From Planctomycetota bacterium (GTDB lineage: Bacteria; Planctomycetota; Brocadiia; Brocadiales; Bathyanammoxibiaceae): 5,928 nt of DNA. Location of the stretch: contig JAUXLO010000119.1 of the NCBI GenBank assembly GCA_030623665.1, positions 1 to 5,928 on the forward strand, written 5' to 3'. Below the pieces are notes generated by a model. It was not told the origin of the DNA. It saw only the letters and a list, made by a program, of their open reading frames with translations, and did not search any database. The translations under genes and the position numbers were made by a program. Positions 1 through 5,744 of this stretch are shown one piece after another. The first letter of the stretch is position 1, and every line of letters begins with the position of its first letter.

Positions 1-377
1 ACGACCTGGTTCAGTACTCCTTGGCCATAGACAGGGACAATGAGACGGTGGCCAACATGTACTGCCCCGCGCATCCAGCCATACTTAGGTTGCTTAAGAT
101 GACTATTGAAGTGGCCGAAGACAACGACATTCCGGTGTCGATGTGTGGTGAGATGGGAAGCGAAATGGAATACGTGGTGCTCCTGATAGGACTGGGCCTA
201 ACAGAGTTCAGTGTGGCTCCGCCAACCATAATCCCCGCAATGAAGAAGATCATACGCACCATAACATACGAACGGGCTAGAGAAGTGGCAGAAGAGGTCT
301 GCAGATTCGCCGATCCAGAGAAATCGGTACTCTATCTGAGAGAAATCACCAAGGAAATTCTCCCTGAGACTTTCTAG
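1..377 (+). CDS. ptsI: Phosphoenolpyruvate-protein phosphotransferase (PTS Enzyme I), C-terminal part only
   Basis: This is the last 124 codons of Enzyme I, which takes phosphate from phosphoenolpyruvate and passes it to HPr at the head of the cytoplasmic phosphotransferase system. The frame is open from base 3 and ends at TAG 375-377; the start lies outside the window. The fragment opens with DLVQYSLAIDRDN, the counterpart of the NDLTQY...DRGN loop of the PEP-binding TIM barrel. The active-site motif MCGE follows, with its cysteine at fragment residue 48 (codon at 144). Then come the conserved GLGLTEFSV block and an IKKIIR-like stretch. From the active-site Cys to the end there are 76 residues, close to the 73 of E. 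coli PtsI, so the C terminus is complete. Identification is firm. Whether it serves sugar uptake or a regulatory PTS cannot be told without HPr or EII neighbours. Confidence 0.93.
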   Translation, partial: DLVQYSLAIDRDNETVANMYCPAHPAILRLLKMTIEVAEDNDIPVSMCGEMGSEMEYVVLLIGLGLTEFSVAPPTIIPAMKKIIRTITYERAREVAEEVCRFADPEKSVLYLREITKEILPETF

Positions 378-410
378 ACAAGACCTGTGCCTCCCTCCCA
401 CACGTAGCCC

Positions 411-1100
411 TTGGTAAAATTTTTCAAGTTGCAAAAGACAAAAACTGTAGGAAGCGTCCAGCACATTAGGGTCAGGCTCAGATTCCAGAAGATCGGGGTC
501 TTGAGGTTCGTCTCCCACCACGACTTGATGAGGCTGTTCGAAAGGGCCATCAGAAGGGCCGACATCCCCATCGGTATGAGTCAGGGCTTTAACCCGCGAC
601 CGAAGATGTCCTTACCCGCTGCTTTGGCCCTGGGAATAGAGGCCTCCGGTGAGATTCTGGAGCTCAAACTCTCCCAGTGGATTGCCCCGCAAATACTGCA
701 GGAGCGCCTTAAGGCACAACTCCCACCGGGTATTGAGCTAACCTCCGTCGAGCCAATCACCCCTGGAAGCCGTTCAAGGATAGAAGAACTGGTCTATCAA
801 ATCAAAGGGAACCTTCCTGAAGACGCCACACAGAAAAAAATTGCCGAATTACTTGCCGAGAAAAGATTCCAAGTACCCAGGGAAAAGAAGGGTGGAAAAA
901 AGTTTTTTGACCTTCGCTCCTCGATAGTGTCCATCAAACTCAAAGACAATACCATTCTGCTGAAACTCAAACCGACCAAGGAAGGAATGGCACGTCCAGA
1001 CGAAGTCCTCAAGGCCATCGGACTGGAAATGGGCACGGGCAGCGCACTGAGGATAACAAGAAACGCCGTCCATCTTTCTCCCGCTTGTGGAGACAACTAA
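411..1100 (+). CDS. TIGR03936 / DUF2344 radical SAM-associated protein
   Basis: This matches the small protein family that is fused to, or encoded beside, a TIGR03960-type radical SAM protein; the biochemical role is not established. The diagnostic N-terminal block is clear: IRVRLRFQKIGVLRFVSHHDLMRLF..., then a GFNPRPKMSLPAALALGIE segment, with the rest of the roughly 210-230 residue length typical of the family. The start is uncertain. TTG 411 and TTG 429 are in frame and an in-frame stop lies at 405-407, but neither TTG has a Shine-Dalgarno sequence. ATT 465 is preceded by AGGAAG and gives the family-like N terminus MRVRLRF. The coordinates use the longest form. The gene ends at TAA 1098-1100, a few bases before the rng start, so the two are probably cotranscribed. 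The usual radical SAM partner is not adjacent: ptsI lies upstream instead, with only 33 bases between. Confidence 0.85.
   Translation: MVKFFKLQKTKTVGSVQHIRVRLRFQKIGVLRFVSHHDLMRLFERAIRRADIPIGMSQGFNPRPKMSLPAALALGIEASGEILELKLSQWIAPQILQERLKAQLPPGIELTSVEPITPGSRSRIEELVYQIKGNLPEDATQKKIAELLAEKRFQVPREKKGGKKFFDLRSSIVSIKLKDNTILLKLKPTKEGMARPDEVLKAIGLEMGTGSALRITRNAVHLSPACGDN
449..454 (+). promoter_or_regulatory. Candidate Shine-Dalgarno AGGAAG inside the 5' end of the DUF2344 frame
   Basis: AGGAAG is the only convincing ribosome binding site near the start of the DUF2344 gene. It lies downstream of both TTG candidates (411, 429) and 10 bases before an ATT codon at 465. ATT 465 is exactly where the conserved family N terminus (xRVRLRF) begins. 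If used, it marks a rare AUU start; otherwise it is a chance purine run. Confidence 0.35.
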
Positions 1101-1104
1101 AACA

Positions 1105-2622
1105 ATGAGTAAGAAGATGCTAATAAATGCAATAGAACCTGAAGAAAGCCGTATAGCCATCTTGGAAGACAGCGTGCTGGAAGAGCTCTACATTGAACGC
1201 ATGTCCAAGGGTCAGGCGGTAGGAAACATTTACATGGGCAGGGTATCCAACGTAGAACCCAGTCTGGAGGCGGCCTTTGTGGACGTAGGGCTGAAAAGAA
1301 ACGGCTTTCTGCACATCAGCGAGGTGATGGACACCACCGACAAGAAGGAAGAGAAGGCCGAGAAAACCCGAAGCAGGAGGGAACAAAAACGCATATTGTC
1401 CCTCCTCAAACCAGGACAGGAACTTCTCGTTCAGGTGATAAGGGAGGGGGTTGGTGAAAAGGGGCCAAGCCTGACCAGCTATATAAGCCTGCCAGGCCGC
1501 TACCTGGTCCTCATGCCATACACCACCAGGCATGGTGTATCAAGAAAGATCTTAGACGAAGAAGAACGGTTGCGACTTAAACATATCATTAAAGAGCTAA
1601 AACCCCCGTCCGGCATGGGCCTTATCATACGTACTGCCGGAATAGGTCAGACCAAGCGAGAACTCTCCAAAGACCTTAGCTATCTGCTTCGGTTGTGGAA
1701 GGCGGTGGAGGAACGGACCACAAACAGCCTCGTCCCCTCACTCATCTACCAGGAAAGTGACCTGGTCATCAGGACCATCAGAGACATCTTCTCTCCTGAC
1801 ATAAAGGAGATAATCGTCGATACCCAAGACGCGTACGAAAAGACCAGGGATTTTCTGAAACAAATACTGCCAAAACACGAAAAGATTGTAAGACTGCACA
1901 GGGCAAGAGTTCCCATATTCCACAGGTATCGCATCGAAGAGGAAATAGAAAAGATTAACAACAAGAAGATACCCCTGAAGCAAGGGGGCTCCATCGTCAT
2001 AGAACAGACAGAGGCCCTTGTGGCAGTAGACGTAAACAGCGGACGGTTTAAAAAGGGTGCCGACCCTGAAGAAACCGCCTTTAAAACCAACATGGAGGCC
2101 TCAAAGGAGATTACCAGACAAATTCGTTTGCGCGATCTGGGTGGGGTAATTATAATAGATTTTATCGACATGGTGCAGGAGGCCCATAAACGTGCGGTAG
2201 AAAGGGCCTTTGCCGACGGTTTGAAGAGGGACAGGGCACGCACAAAAACGCTCAAGACCTCAAAGTTCGGAATTATAGAACTTACGCGGCAGCGTATCAA
2301 ACATAGTCTCAGGGACGTAGTACACGAACGTTGTCCGGAGTGCCGCGGCACGGGGCTCGCAAAGACCGTAGAAAGCCTGAGCCTCAGGATAATGAGAAAT
2401 ATACGCTCTGTCCTCGACAATAATCAACTTAAGACCATCGAGGTGGAGGCAGACGAACCTGTGGCGCAGTTCCTTCAGAATCAGAAGAGGAAACAGATTT
2501 CTGAACTTGAAGACCACTATAATAAGACTATAATAATAAAGAGCGCTTCAGAGAATGGATGGAGAGCTGGCGACATCAGGATGAAATACTCAAGCTTAGA
2601 CGGAAGCCCTGTGAACTTGTAG
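1105..2622 (+). CDS. rng: Ribonuclease E/G family endoribonuclease
   Basis: Single-strand-specific endoribonuclease that matures rRNA and starts mRNA decay; cytoplasmic, metal dependent. The predicted 505 residues contain an S1 domain (about 37-125) with a short Lys/Glu/Arg-rich insert (about 79-96) and a 5'-sensor motif IIRTAG with Arg176/Thr177, matching R169/T170 of E. coli RNase E. The catalytic aspartates are Asp309 (VDVNSGRF) and Asp352 (IIDFIDM), spaced 43 residues like D303/D346 of E. coli. The zinc-link CPEC is at Cys410/Cys413. The length resembles RNase G (489) rather than RNase E (1061), so the long degradosome-scaffold tail is absent. ATG 1105 (MSKKMLIN) is preferred: GGAGA lies at 1089-1093. 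GTG 1087 in the same frame would overlap the previous gene by 14 bases. Family assignment is secure; E versus G is a naming matter. Confidence 0.95.
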   Translation: MSKKMLINAIEPEESRIAILEDSVLEELYIERMSKGQAVGNIYMGRVSNVEPSLEAAFVDVGLKRNGFLHISEVMDTTDKKEEKAEKTRSRREQKRILSLLKPGQELLVQVIREGVGEKGPSLTSYISLPGRYLVLMPYTTRHGVSRKILDEEERLRLKHIIKELKPPSGMGLIIRTAGIGQTKRELSKDLSYLLRLWKAVEERTTNSLVPSLIYQESDLVIRTIRDIFSPDIKEIIVDTQDAYEKTRDFLKQILPKHEKIVRLHRARVPIFHRYRIEEEIEKINNKKIPLKQGGSIVIEQTEALVAVDVNSGRFKKGADPEETAFKTNMEASKEITRQIRLRDLGGVIIIDFIDMVQEAHKRAVERAFADGLKRDRARTKTLKTSKFGIIELTRQRIKHSLRDVVHERCPECRGTGLAKTVESLSLRIMRNIRSVLDNNQLKTIEVEADEPVAQFLQNQKRKQISELEDHYNKTIIIKSASENGWRAGDIRMKYSSLDGSPVNL

Positions 2623-2627
2623 GGAGG
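2621..2627 (+). promoter_or_regulatory. Strong Shine-Dalgarno AGGGAGG for rplU, overlapping the rng stop codon
   Basis: AGGGAGG begins inside the TAG stop of rng (2620-2622) and ends 10 bases before the GTG start of rplU. It decides the GTG start, and it places a terminating rng ribosome on the rplU initiation site, which suggests translational coupling. Confidence 0.75.
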
Positions 2628-2637
2628 CACCAATAAC

Positions 2638-2952
2638 GTGTATGCGATAATAAAAGACAGAGGGAAACAGTACAAAGTAACACCCGGTGAGAGCATACTC
2701 ATAGATTCGATAGAAGGCCGGAAAGAAGCGGACCAGATCGAGTTCAATGAAGTAATCGCCGTGGGTGGTACTGACGAGGTAAATATTGGTACTCCGCTCG
2801 TCAAGGGGGCAAAGGTGGTTGGCGAGATTGAAGGCCAGAAGAAAGCAGACAAGATATACGTCTTTAAATTCAAGCGAAGAAAGGACTACAGAAGGAAGGC
2901 CGGCCACAGACAGCTCCTTACACAGGTGAAAATAAAGGAAATTATTGTATAA
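2638..2952 (+). CDS. rplU: 50S ribosomal protein L21
   Basis: L21 binds 23S rRNA in the large subunit. The 104 residues match the family's usual length of about 103. The N terminus [14 protein letters not shown] is the classic L21 opening, and the basic C-terminal part with [16 protein letters not shown] is the RNA-binding signature region. The start is GTG 2638, followed at once by TAT GCG ATA ATA. It is chosen because it gives the exact family N terminus and has AGGGAGG 10 bases upstream. The gene lies 15 bases after rng and 20 bases before rpmA, in the usual rplU-rpmA pair. No separate promoter is visible; it is most likely transcribed with rng. No prp protease gene sits between rplU and rpmA. 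Confidence 0.97.
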   Translation: MYAIIKDRGKQYKVTPGESILIDSIEGRKEADQIEFNEVIAVGGTDEVNIGTPLVKGAKVVGEIEGQKKADKIYVFKFKRRKDYRRKAGHRQLLTQVKIKEIIV

Positions 2953-2972
2953 TATTATGAGAGGCGATAATC

Positions 2973-3215
2973 ATGGCGCATAAGAAGGGACAAGGGTCAA
3001 GCAGAAACGGACGCGACAGCAATCCCCAGTATCGAGGGGTAAAACGCTACGGAGGGGAGCATGTCTCAGCCGGCTCTATAATAGTAAGGCAGTGCGGCAC
3101 AAAGTTCCATCCCGGCCGCAACGTTGGCCGTGGCCGCGACGACACCCTGTTTGCCAAGGCAAGCGGGATCGTGCGTTTTGAGACGAGAAGACGCGTCAGC
3201 ATTCATGCTGCATAA
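2973..3215 (+). CDS. rpmA: 50S ribosomal protein L27
   Basis: L27 has an N-terminal tail that reaches the peptidyl-transferase centre. The 80 residues begin [16 protein letters not shown] and contain [19 protein letters not shown], then [20 protein letters not shown], all conserved L27 blocks. The C-terminal segment ([17 protein letters not shown]) is a few residues shorter than in E. coli, within family range. The protein starts directly at MAHKK with no cleavable extension of the kind Firmicutes process with Prp, consistent with the absence of prp here. ATG 2973 is preceded by GAGAGG at 2959-2964. The gene ends at TAA 3213-3215 and is followed by the leader and terminator region before obg. 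Confidence 0.97.
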   Translation: MAHKKGQGSSRNGRDSNPQYRGVKRYGGEHVSAGSIIVRQCGTKFHPGRNVGRGRDDTLFAKASGIVRFETRRRVSIHAA

Positions 3216-3228
3216 CACGTTTTAACGC

Positions 3229-3242
3229 AGGAACTCTTCATG
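3229..3242 (+). promoter_or_regulatory. Shine-Dalgarno AGGA plus ATG that opens an in-frame 18-codon upstream extension of obg
   Basis: AGGA at 3229-3232 stands 7 bases before ATG 3240. That ATG is in frame with obg and adds 18 residues (MHTRGAACSSPFFYHLLQ) before the conserved MFIDEA start. The family-type start ATG 3294 has no Shine-Dalgarno sequence at all. The ribosome loading site for obg may therefore be this upstream one. The extension is not a known part of Obg and its codons run through the terminator hairpin. Confidence 0.5.
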
Positions 3243-3249
3243 CACACCA

Positions 3250-3277
3250 GGGGAGCAGCATGCAGCTCTCCTTTTTT
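3250..3277 (+). terminator. Intrinsic (Rho-independent) terminator between rpmA and obg, possible attenuator
   Basis: GGGGAGC (3250-3256) pairs with GCTCTCC (3265-3271) as a 7-bp stem with one G-U pair, an 8-base loop and a run of six T (3272-3277). This is a typical intrinsic terminator. It would end the rplU-rpmA transcript or let only part of it continue into obg. It lies inside the 18-codon in-frame extension of obg, so a ribosome starting at 3240 would melt or block it. Confidence 0.75.
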
Positions 3278-3293
3278 CTACCACCTACTTCAA

Positions 3294-4328
3294 ATGTTCA
3301 TCGACGAAGCCACCATCTACGTTGCAGGAGGCGACGGAGGCCACGGCTGCGTGAGTTTCCGGCGCGAGAAATTCGTGCCGAAAGGCGGTCCTGACGGCGG
3401 ACACGGCGGAAATGGTGGCGAAGTAGTACTCCATGCGAGCGAGAAGACAGACACACTCATGGACATCACCTCCAAAACAAAATACATCGCAGAAAACGGC
3501 CGACACGGAGAGGGTGCCAACAGGCACGGTCGTTCAGGCAAGGACCTTATCATAGAGCTCCCCGTGGGCACCGTGGTCAGGGACAGAGATAGTGGACGGG
3601 TGTTGAAGGACCTCACCGAACCCGGACAATATGTACGTATCGCAAGAGGTGGCACAGGGGGCCGGGGAAACAAGTCCTTTGTCAGCCCAACCAACAGAAC
3701 GCCCCGCACGGCCGAAAGTGGTAAGAAAGGCCAGGAACGGTGGCTCAAACTGGAGCTAAAGCTCGTCGCCGACGTCGGTATTATAGGCATGCCGAATGCG
3801 GGGAAATCCACCCTGCTTTCTCGCATATCTAAAGCACACCCGAGGATTGCCGATTACCCGTTCACAACCCTCTATCCTCACCTGGGTATCGTAGAGGTTG
3901 AAGAATTCCGTAGGATAGTGGTGGCCGACCTGCCCGGGCTCATCCAGGGCGCTCACAGCGGGGTGGGCCTTGGAGACAAGTTCCTGCGCCACGCAGAACG
4001 CACAAGGCTGCTGCTTCACCTCATTGACATCGCTCCCAAGGACGGCCCAAGCCCCCTTGATGCGTATCACACCGTAAGAAAGGAGCTGGAACGGCACGAC
4101 CCTGAGCTATCCAAAAAAGCGGAGATAATCGCCCTCAATAAAACGGACCTTCTAGACGAGACCCTGTGCGAGAAAACGGCCAAGTCGTTTCAGAAGGCCG
4201 TATCACGGCCCGTTTGCACTATTTCTTCCAAGACGGGCAGCAACCTTGAAACCCTCATCAAGGTCGTAGCCGAGACACTAAGGACTTTACCCCGTGAGGC
4301 ACGGTCGAAGGAGACCGCTACCACATAA
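3294..4328 (+). CDS. obg: Obg/CgtA family GTPase, ribosome large-subunit assembly
   Basis: Essential cytoplasmic GTPase that acts in 50S assembly and stress control. From ATG 3294 it has 344 residues. The glycine-rich Obg fold covers about 1-157 (MFIDEATIYVAGGDGGHGC, FVPKGGPDGGHGGNGG). The G domain has G1 GMPNAGKS (165-172), a FTTL switch I threonine, G3 DLPGL (212-216), G4 NKTD (282-285) and G5 SSK (311-313). There is little beyond the G domain, so the extra C-terminal OCT domain seen in Bacillus Obg is absent. ATG 3294 is chosen because the family begins there. ATG 3240 has a better ribosome binding site and would add 18 unconserved residues. An intrinsic terminator ends 16 bases before 3294, so expression depends on readthrough or an unseen promoter. 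coaX follows after 9 bases. Confidence 0.95.
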   Translation: MFIDEATIYVAGGDGGHGCVSFRREKFVPKGGPDGGHGGNGGEVVLHASEKTDTLMDITSKTKYIAENGRHGEGANRHGRSGKDLIIELPVGTVVRDRDSGRVLKDLTEPGQYVRIARGGTGGRGNKSFVSPTNRTPRTAESGKKGQERWLKLELKLVADVGIIGMPNAGKSTLLSRISKAHPRIADYPFTTLYPHLGIVEVEEFRRIVVADLPGLIQGAHSGVGLGDKFLRHAERTRLLLHLIDIAPKDGPSPLDAYHTVRKELERHDPELSKKAEIIALNKTDLLDETLCEKTAKSFQKAVSRPVCTISSKTGSNLETLIKVVAETLRTLPREARSKETATT

Positions 4329-4337
4329 CAATCATCC

Positions 4338-5099
4338 ATGTTAATTGCCGTAGACATTGGCAATACAAACATCCACCTGGGCCTGTTTGACCTTGGCGGC
4401 AAGCAGCTGGTCAGCCATTACACGACCCGCGTCACCGAAGGCCCTCTGACAGACATTTCCCTGGACCCACTCATCCTACGGAAGGCGACCGACTGCATAT
4501 TGGCCTCGGTCAACCCTGAGGCAGAGAATGCCCTTTGTAACTGGCTAAAAAGTTCCGGGTGGACGAAAACACCCCTAAGGGTCCCCACCGACGTATCCAT
4601 AGACATGCCGGTACTGTTACAAAACCCGGAAAATATAGGGGTAGACAGGCTCCTCAACGCCTTGGCGGCCTTCCGGAGGACCGGTACTTCAACCATCGTG
4701 GTGGATGCAGGGACGGCCATAACCATAGACGTCATATCAAGGAAAGGCGAGTTTATGGGTGGGGTAATCGCGCCCGGGCTTTCGTCTCTCTCTGAAGCCC
4801 TGCACAAACGCACTGCCCTCCTACCTGAAGTATCCGTTCGGACACCGACGTCCATACTGGGTAAAGACACAAACGAGGCCGTTACATCCGGGATTTACTG
4901 GGGTATGGCAGGAGCCATAGAGAAGATTACGGAAAAGCTTTTGGAAGAACTGGAAGATAAGCCCGTCATTCTCGCAACCGGTGGAGACGCAAAACTCCTT
5001 GCAGGTGCGACACGGGTAATAGACAGGGTCGTCCCTAATCTCACATTAGAGGGGCTTCTTGCCGCCTACTCCGAACACTTAAGCGGTAAGACTGCGTGA
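4338..5099 (+). CDS. coaX: Type III pantothenate kinase
   Basis: CoaX phosphorylates pantothenate, the first step of coenzyme A synthesis; the type III enzyme belongs to the ASKHA fold, depends on a monovalent cation and resists CoA feedback in the characterised members. The 253 residues match the family length. Seen motifs are MLIAVDIGNTN with Asp6 in the phosphate-binding loop, GVDRLLNA with Asp103 (catalytic aspartate position), VVDAGTAITID with Asp123, GGVIAPGL, and ATGGDAKLL near the C terminus. The start ATG 4338 fits the family exactly. No Shine-Dalgarno sequence lies close (AAGGAGA is 23 bases away), so translation probably depends on coupling with obg, 9 bases upstream. The gene ends at TGA 5097-5099, 3 bases from the oppositely directed TPR gene, with no terminator seen. 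Confidence 0.95.
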   Translation: MLIAVDIGNTNIHLGLFDLGGKQLVSHYTTRVTEGPLTDISLDPLILRKATDCILASVNPEAENALCNWLKSSGWTKTPLRVPTDVSIDMPVLLQNPENIGVDRLLNALAAFRRTGTSTIVVDAGTAITIDVISRKGEFMGGVIAPGLSSLSEALHKRTALLPEVSVRTPTSILGKDTNEAVTSGIYWGMAGAIEKITEKLLEELEDKPVILATGGDAKLLAGATRVIDRVVPNLTLEGLLAAYSEHLSGKTA

Positions 5100-5102
5100 G
5101 GA

Positions 5103-5573
5103 CTACTTATTCTGCCTGTCCTCTTTTGTTGTACCCTTTCCTTTAACCTTGTCCAAAAGCCCCCTGTACCTCTCATCTTTCCTGAGTTTATCCAGGTCCC
5201 TGTCATTCTCTAAATGCTTGATGTCCTTATAGCCAAGCGTTATCGCAACCTCCAGTGCCTCTACAGCGGCGTCCAAGTCGCAGACAAGGGAATAACTACA
5301 GCCAAGATTGTAACGTACGATGGGATCGTCGGGCTTAAGCTCCGCAAGCTTCAAATCGACCTTCAGACCGTCCTCATATCTTCCCCTGTTTGTGTAGGCA
5401 TTTCCGAGGTACATGAGGCAATCAACGTAGTTCGGGTTTTTCTCCAGTATCCCTTCCAGAAACCATATGGTGAAGTCTCCGCCTGATCTATTAAAATCCT
5501 CTGACCTGAGACGAAAACGGTACTGCGGCAAAACGATAGGTGTGAGTTGATACGAACCAGACAGCTTATTCAT
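5103..5573 (-). CDS. Small tetratricopeptide-repeat protein, function unknown
   Basis: The predicted protein has 156 residues, no signal peptide and no membrane segment, so it is probably cytoplasmic. Two TPR units are visible: about 49-82 (Y..CLMYLGNAYTNRGRYEDGL...ELKPDD) and 83-116 (PIVRYNLGCSYSLVCDLDAAVEAL). A likely degenerate helix pair lies before them (about 33-47). The tail DRDLDKLRKDERYRGLL (about 124-140) resembles the short capping segment often found after terminal TPRs. The C terminus is Lys-rich. TPRs mediate protein contacts; no partner can be named. ATG 5573-5571 has AAGGG (5587-5583) 9 bases upstream and an in-frame stop lies shortly further upstream. The start overlaps the stop of a tiny leader ORF in an ATGA junction. 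The gene converges on coaX with 3 bases between. Confidence 0.85.
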   Translation of the reverse strand: MNKLSGSYQLTPIVLPQYRFRLRSEDFNRSGGDFTIWFLEGILEKNPNYVDCLMYLGNAYTNRGRYEDGLKVDLKLAELKPDDPIVRYNLGCSYSLVCDLDAAVEALEVAITLGYKDIKHLENDRDLDKLRKDERYRGLLDKVKGKGTTKEDRQNK

Positions 5574-5614
5574 CGTGCTGGACCCTTTCTGGTCATCTGC
5601 TTCCTAGTGACCAA
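5570..5614 (-). CDS. Possible 14-codon leader ORF of the TPR gene
   Basis: On the - strand AAGGAGGTG (5626-5618) is the best Shine-Dalgarno match in this region. A TTG at 5614-5612 follows 5 bases after GGAGG. It opens MVTRKQMTRKGPAR and stops at TGA 5572-5570, which overlaps the TPR start ATG 5573-5571 as ATGA. An in-frame GTG at 5620-5618 and ATG at 5596-5594 are alternative starts. Such an overlap is typical of translational coupling. The peptide is strongly basic and has no similarity I recognise. It could be a leader peptide or merely a ribosome-loading device; a chance ORF remains possible. Confidence 0.35.
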   Translation of the reverse strand: MVTRKQMTRKGPAR

Positions 5615-5638
5615 GACCACCTCCTTCGTTCCTCCCCA

Positions 5639-5667
5639 TAAATATCCAAAAACGTTGGAGTTGTCAA
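5639..5667 (-). promoter_or_regulatory. Candidate sigma70-type promoter for the TPR gene (leftward)
   Basis: The - strand carries a perfect TTGACA (5667-5662), then a 17-base spacer and TATTTA (5644-5639), which matches the -10 consensus at only the first three positions. Transcription would begin near 5632, just before the purine-rich Shine-Dalgarno region at 5637-5618. The strong -35 and correct spacing support it; the -10 is weak. Confidence 0.4.
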
Positions 5668-5669
5668 CT

Positions 5670-5698
5670 TTTAAAACTTCAGGCTCATGTGATATAAT
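5670..5698 (+). promoter_or_regulatory. Candidate upstream promoter P1 for the exported-protein gene
   Basis: TTTAAA (5670-5675, 4 of 6 to the -35 consensus) is followed by a 17-base spacer and a perfect TATAAT (5693-5698). TG at 5690-5691 gives an extended -10. The start point would be near 5705, within the -35 of promoter P2, so the two would compete or act in series. Confidence 0.45.
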
Positions 5699-5722
5699 CC
5701 TTTGACACACAAGAGATTATAT
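5692..5722. repeat. Inverted repeat ATATAATC / GATTATAT around the -35 of P2, candidate operator
   Basis: ATATAATC (5692-5699) and GATTATAT (5715-5722) are perfect 8-bp inverted copies separated by 15 bases. The left arm covers the -10 of P1 and the right arm fills the spacer of P2, flanking its -35. The geometry suits a dimeric regulator, but A+T-rich promoter sequence produces such repeats by chance, so this is tentative. Confidence 0.4.
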
Positions 5723-5730
5723 GATATATT
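5702..5730 (+). promoter_or_regulatory. Strong candidate promoter P2 for the exported-protein gene
   Basis: A perfect TTGACA (5702-5707), a 17-base spacer and TATATT (5725-5730), with TG at 5722-5723 as an extended -10, make the best promoter in the window. The start point would be near 5737, leaving about 8 bases before ATG 5745 or about 35 before TTG 5772. Confidence 0.65.
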
Positions 5731-5744
5731 TCCGCTGATGCATA

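Noticed and set aside
390..400. C-rich run, G-rich on the - strand, as a possible G-quadruplex
   Set aside because: The - strand has only two GGG runs nearby, so at most a weak two-layer structure; not supported.
1746..2420. 224-codon - strand ORF opposite rng
   Set aside because: It lies wholly within the conserved catalytic part of RNase E/G and has no recognisable motif; an antisense shadow.
2948..2953. TATAAT at the rplU stop, possible promoter for rpmA
   Set aside because: No -35-like hexamer lies 16-18 bases upstream (TTACAC is 24 bases away), and the rplU-rpmA spacing suggests cotranscription.
3317..3826. 169-codon - strand ORF opposite obg
   Set aside because: Its Pro/Ser-rich translation mirrors the Gly-rich Obg fold coding; it is a shadow of a secure gene.
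5214..5486. 90-codon + strand ORF opposite the TPR gene
   Set aside because: It is a reverse-strand shadow. The - strand frame encodes clear TPR repeats and has promoter and SD signals.
5661..5698. TTGTCA (5661-5666) as the -35 for TATAAT 5693-5698
   Set aside because: The spacing is 26 bases, too long; TTTAAA at 17 bases is the better partner.
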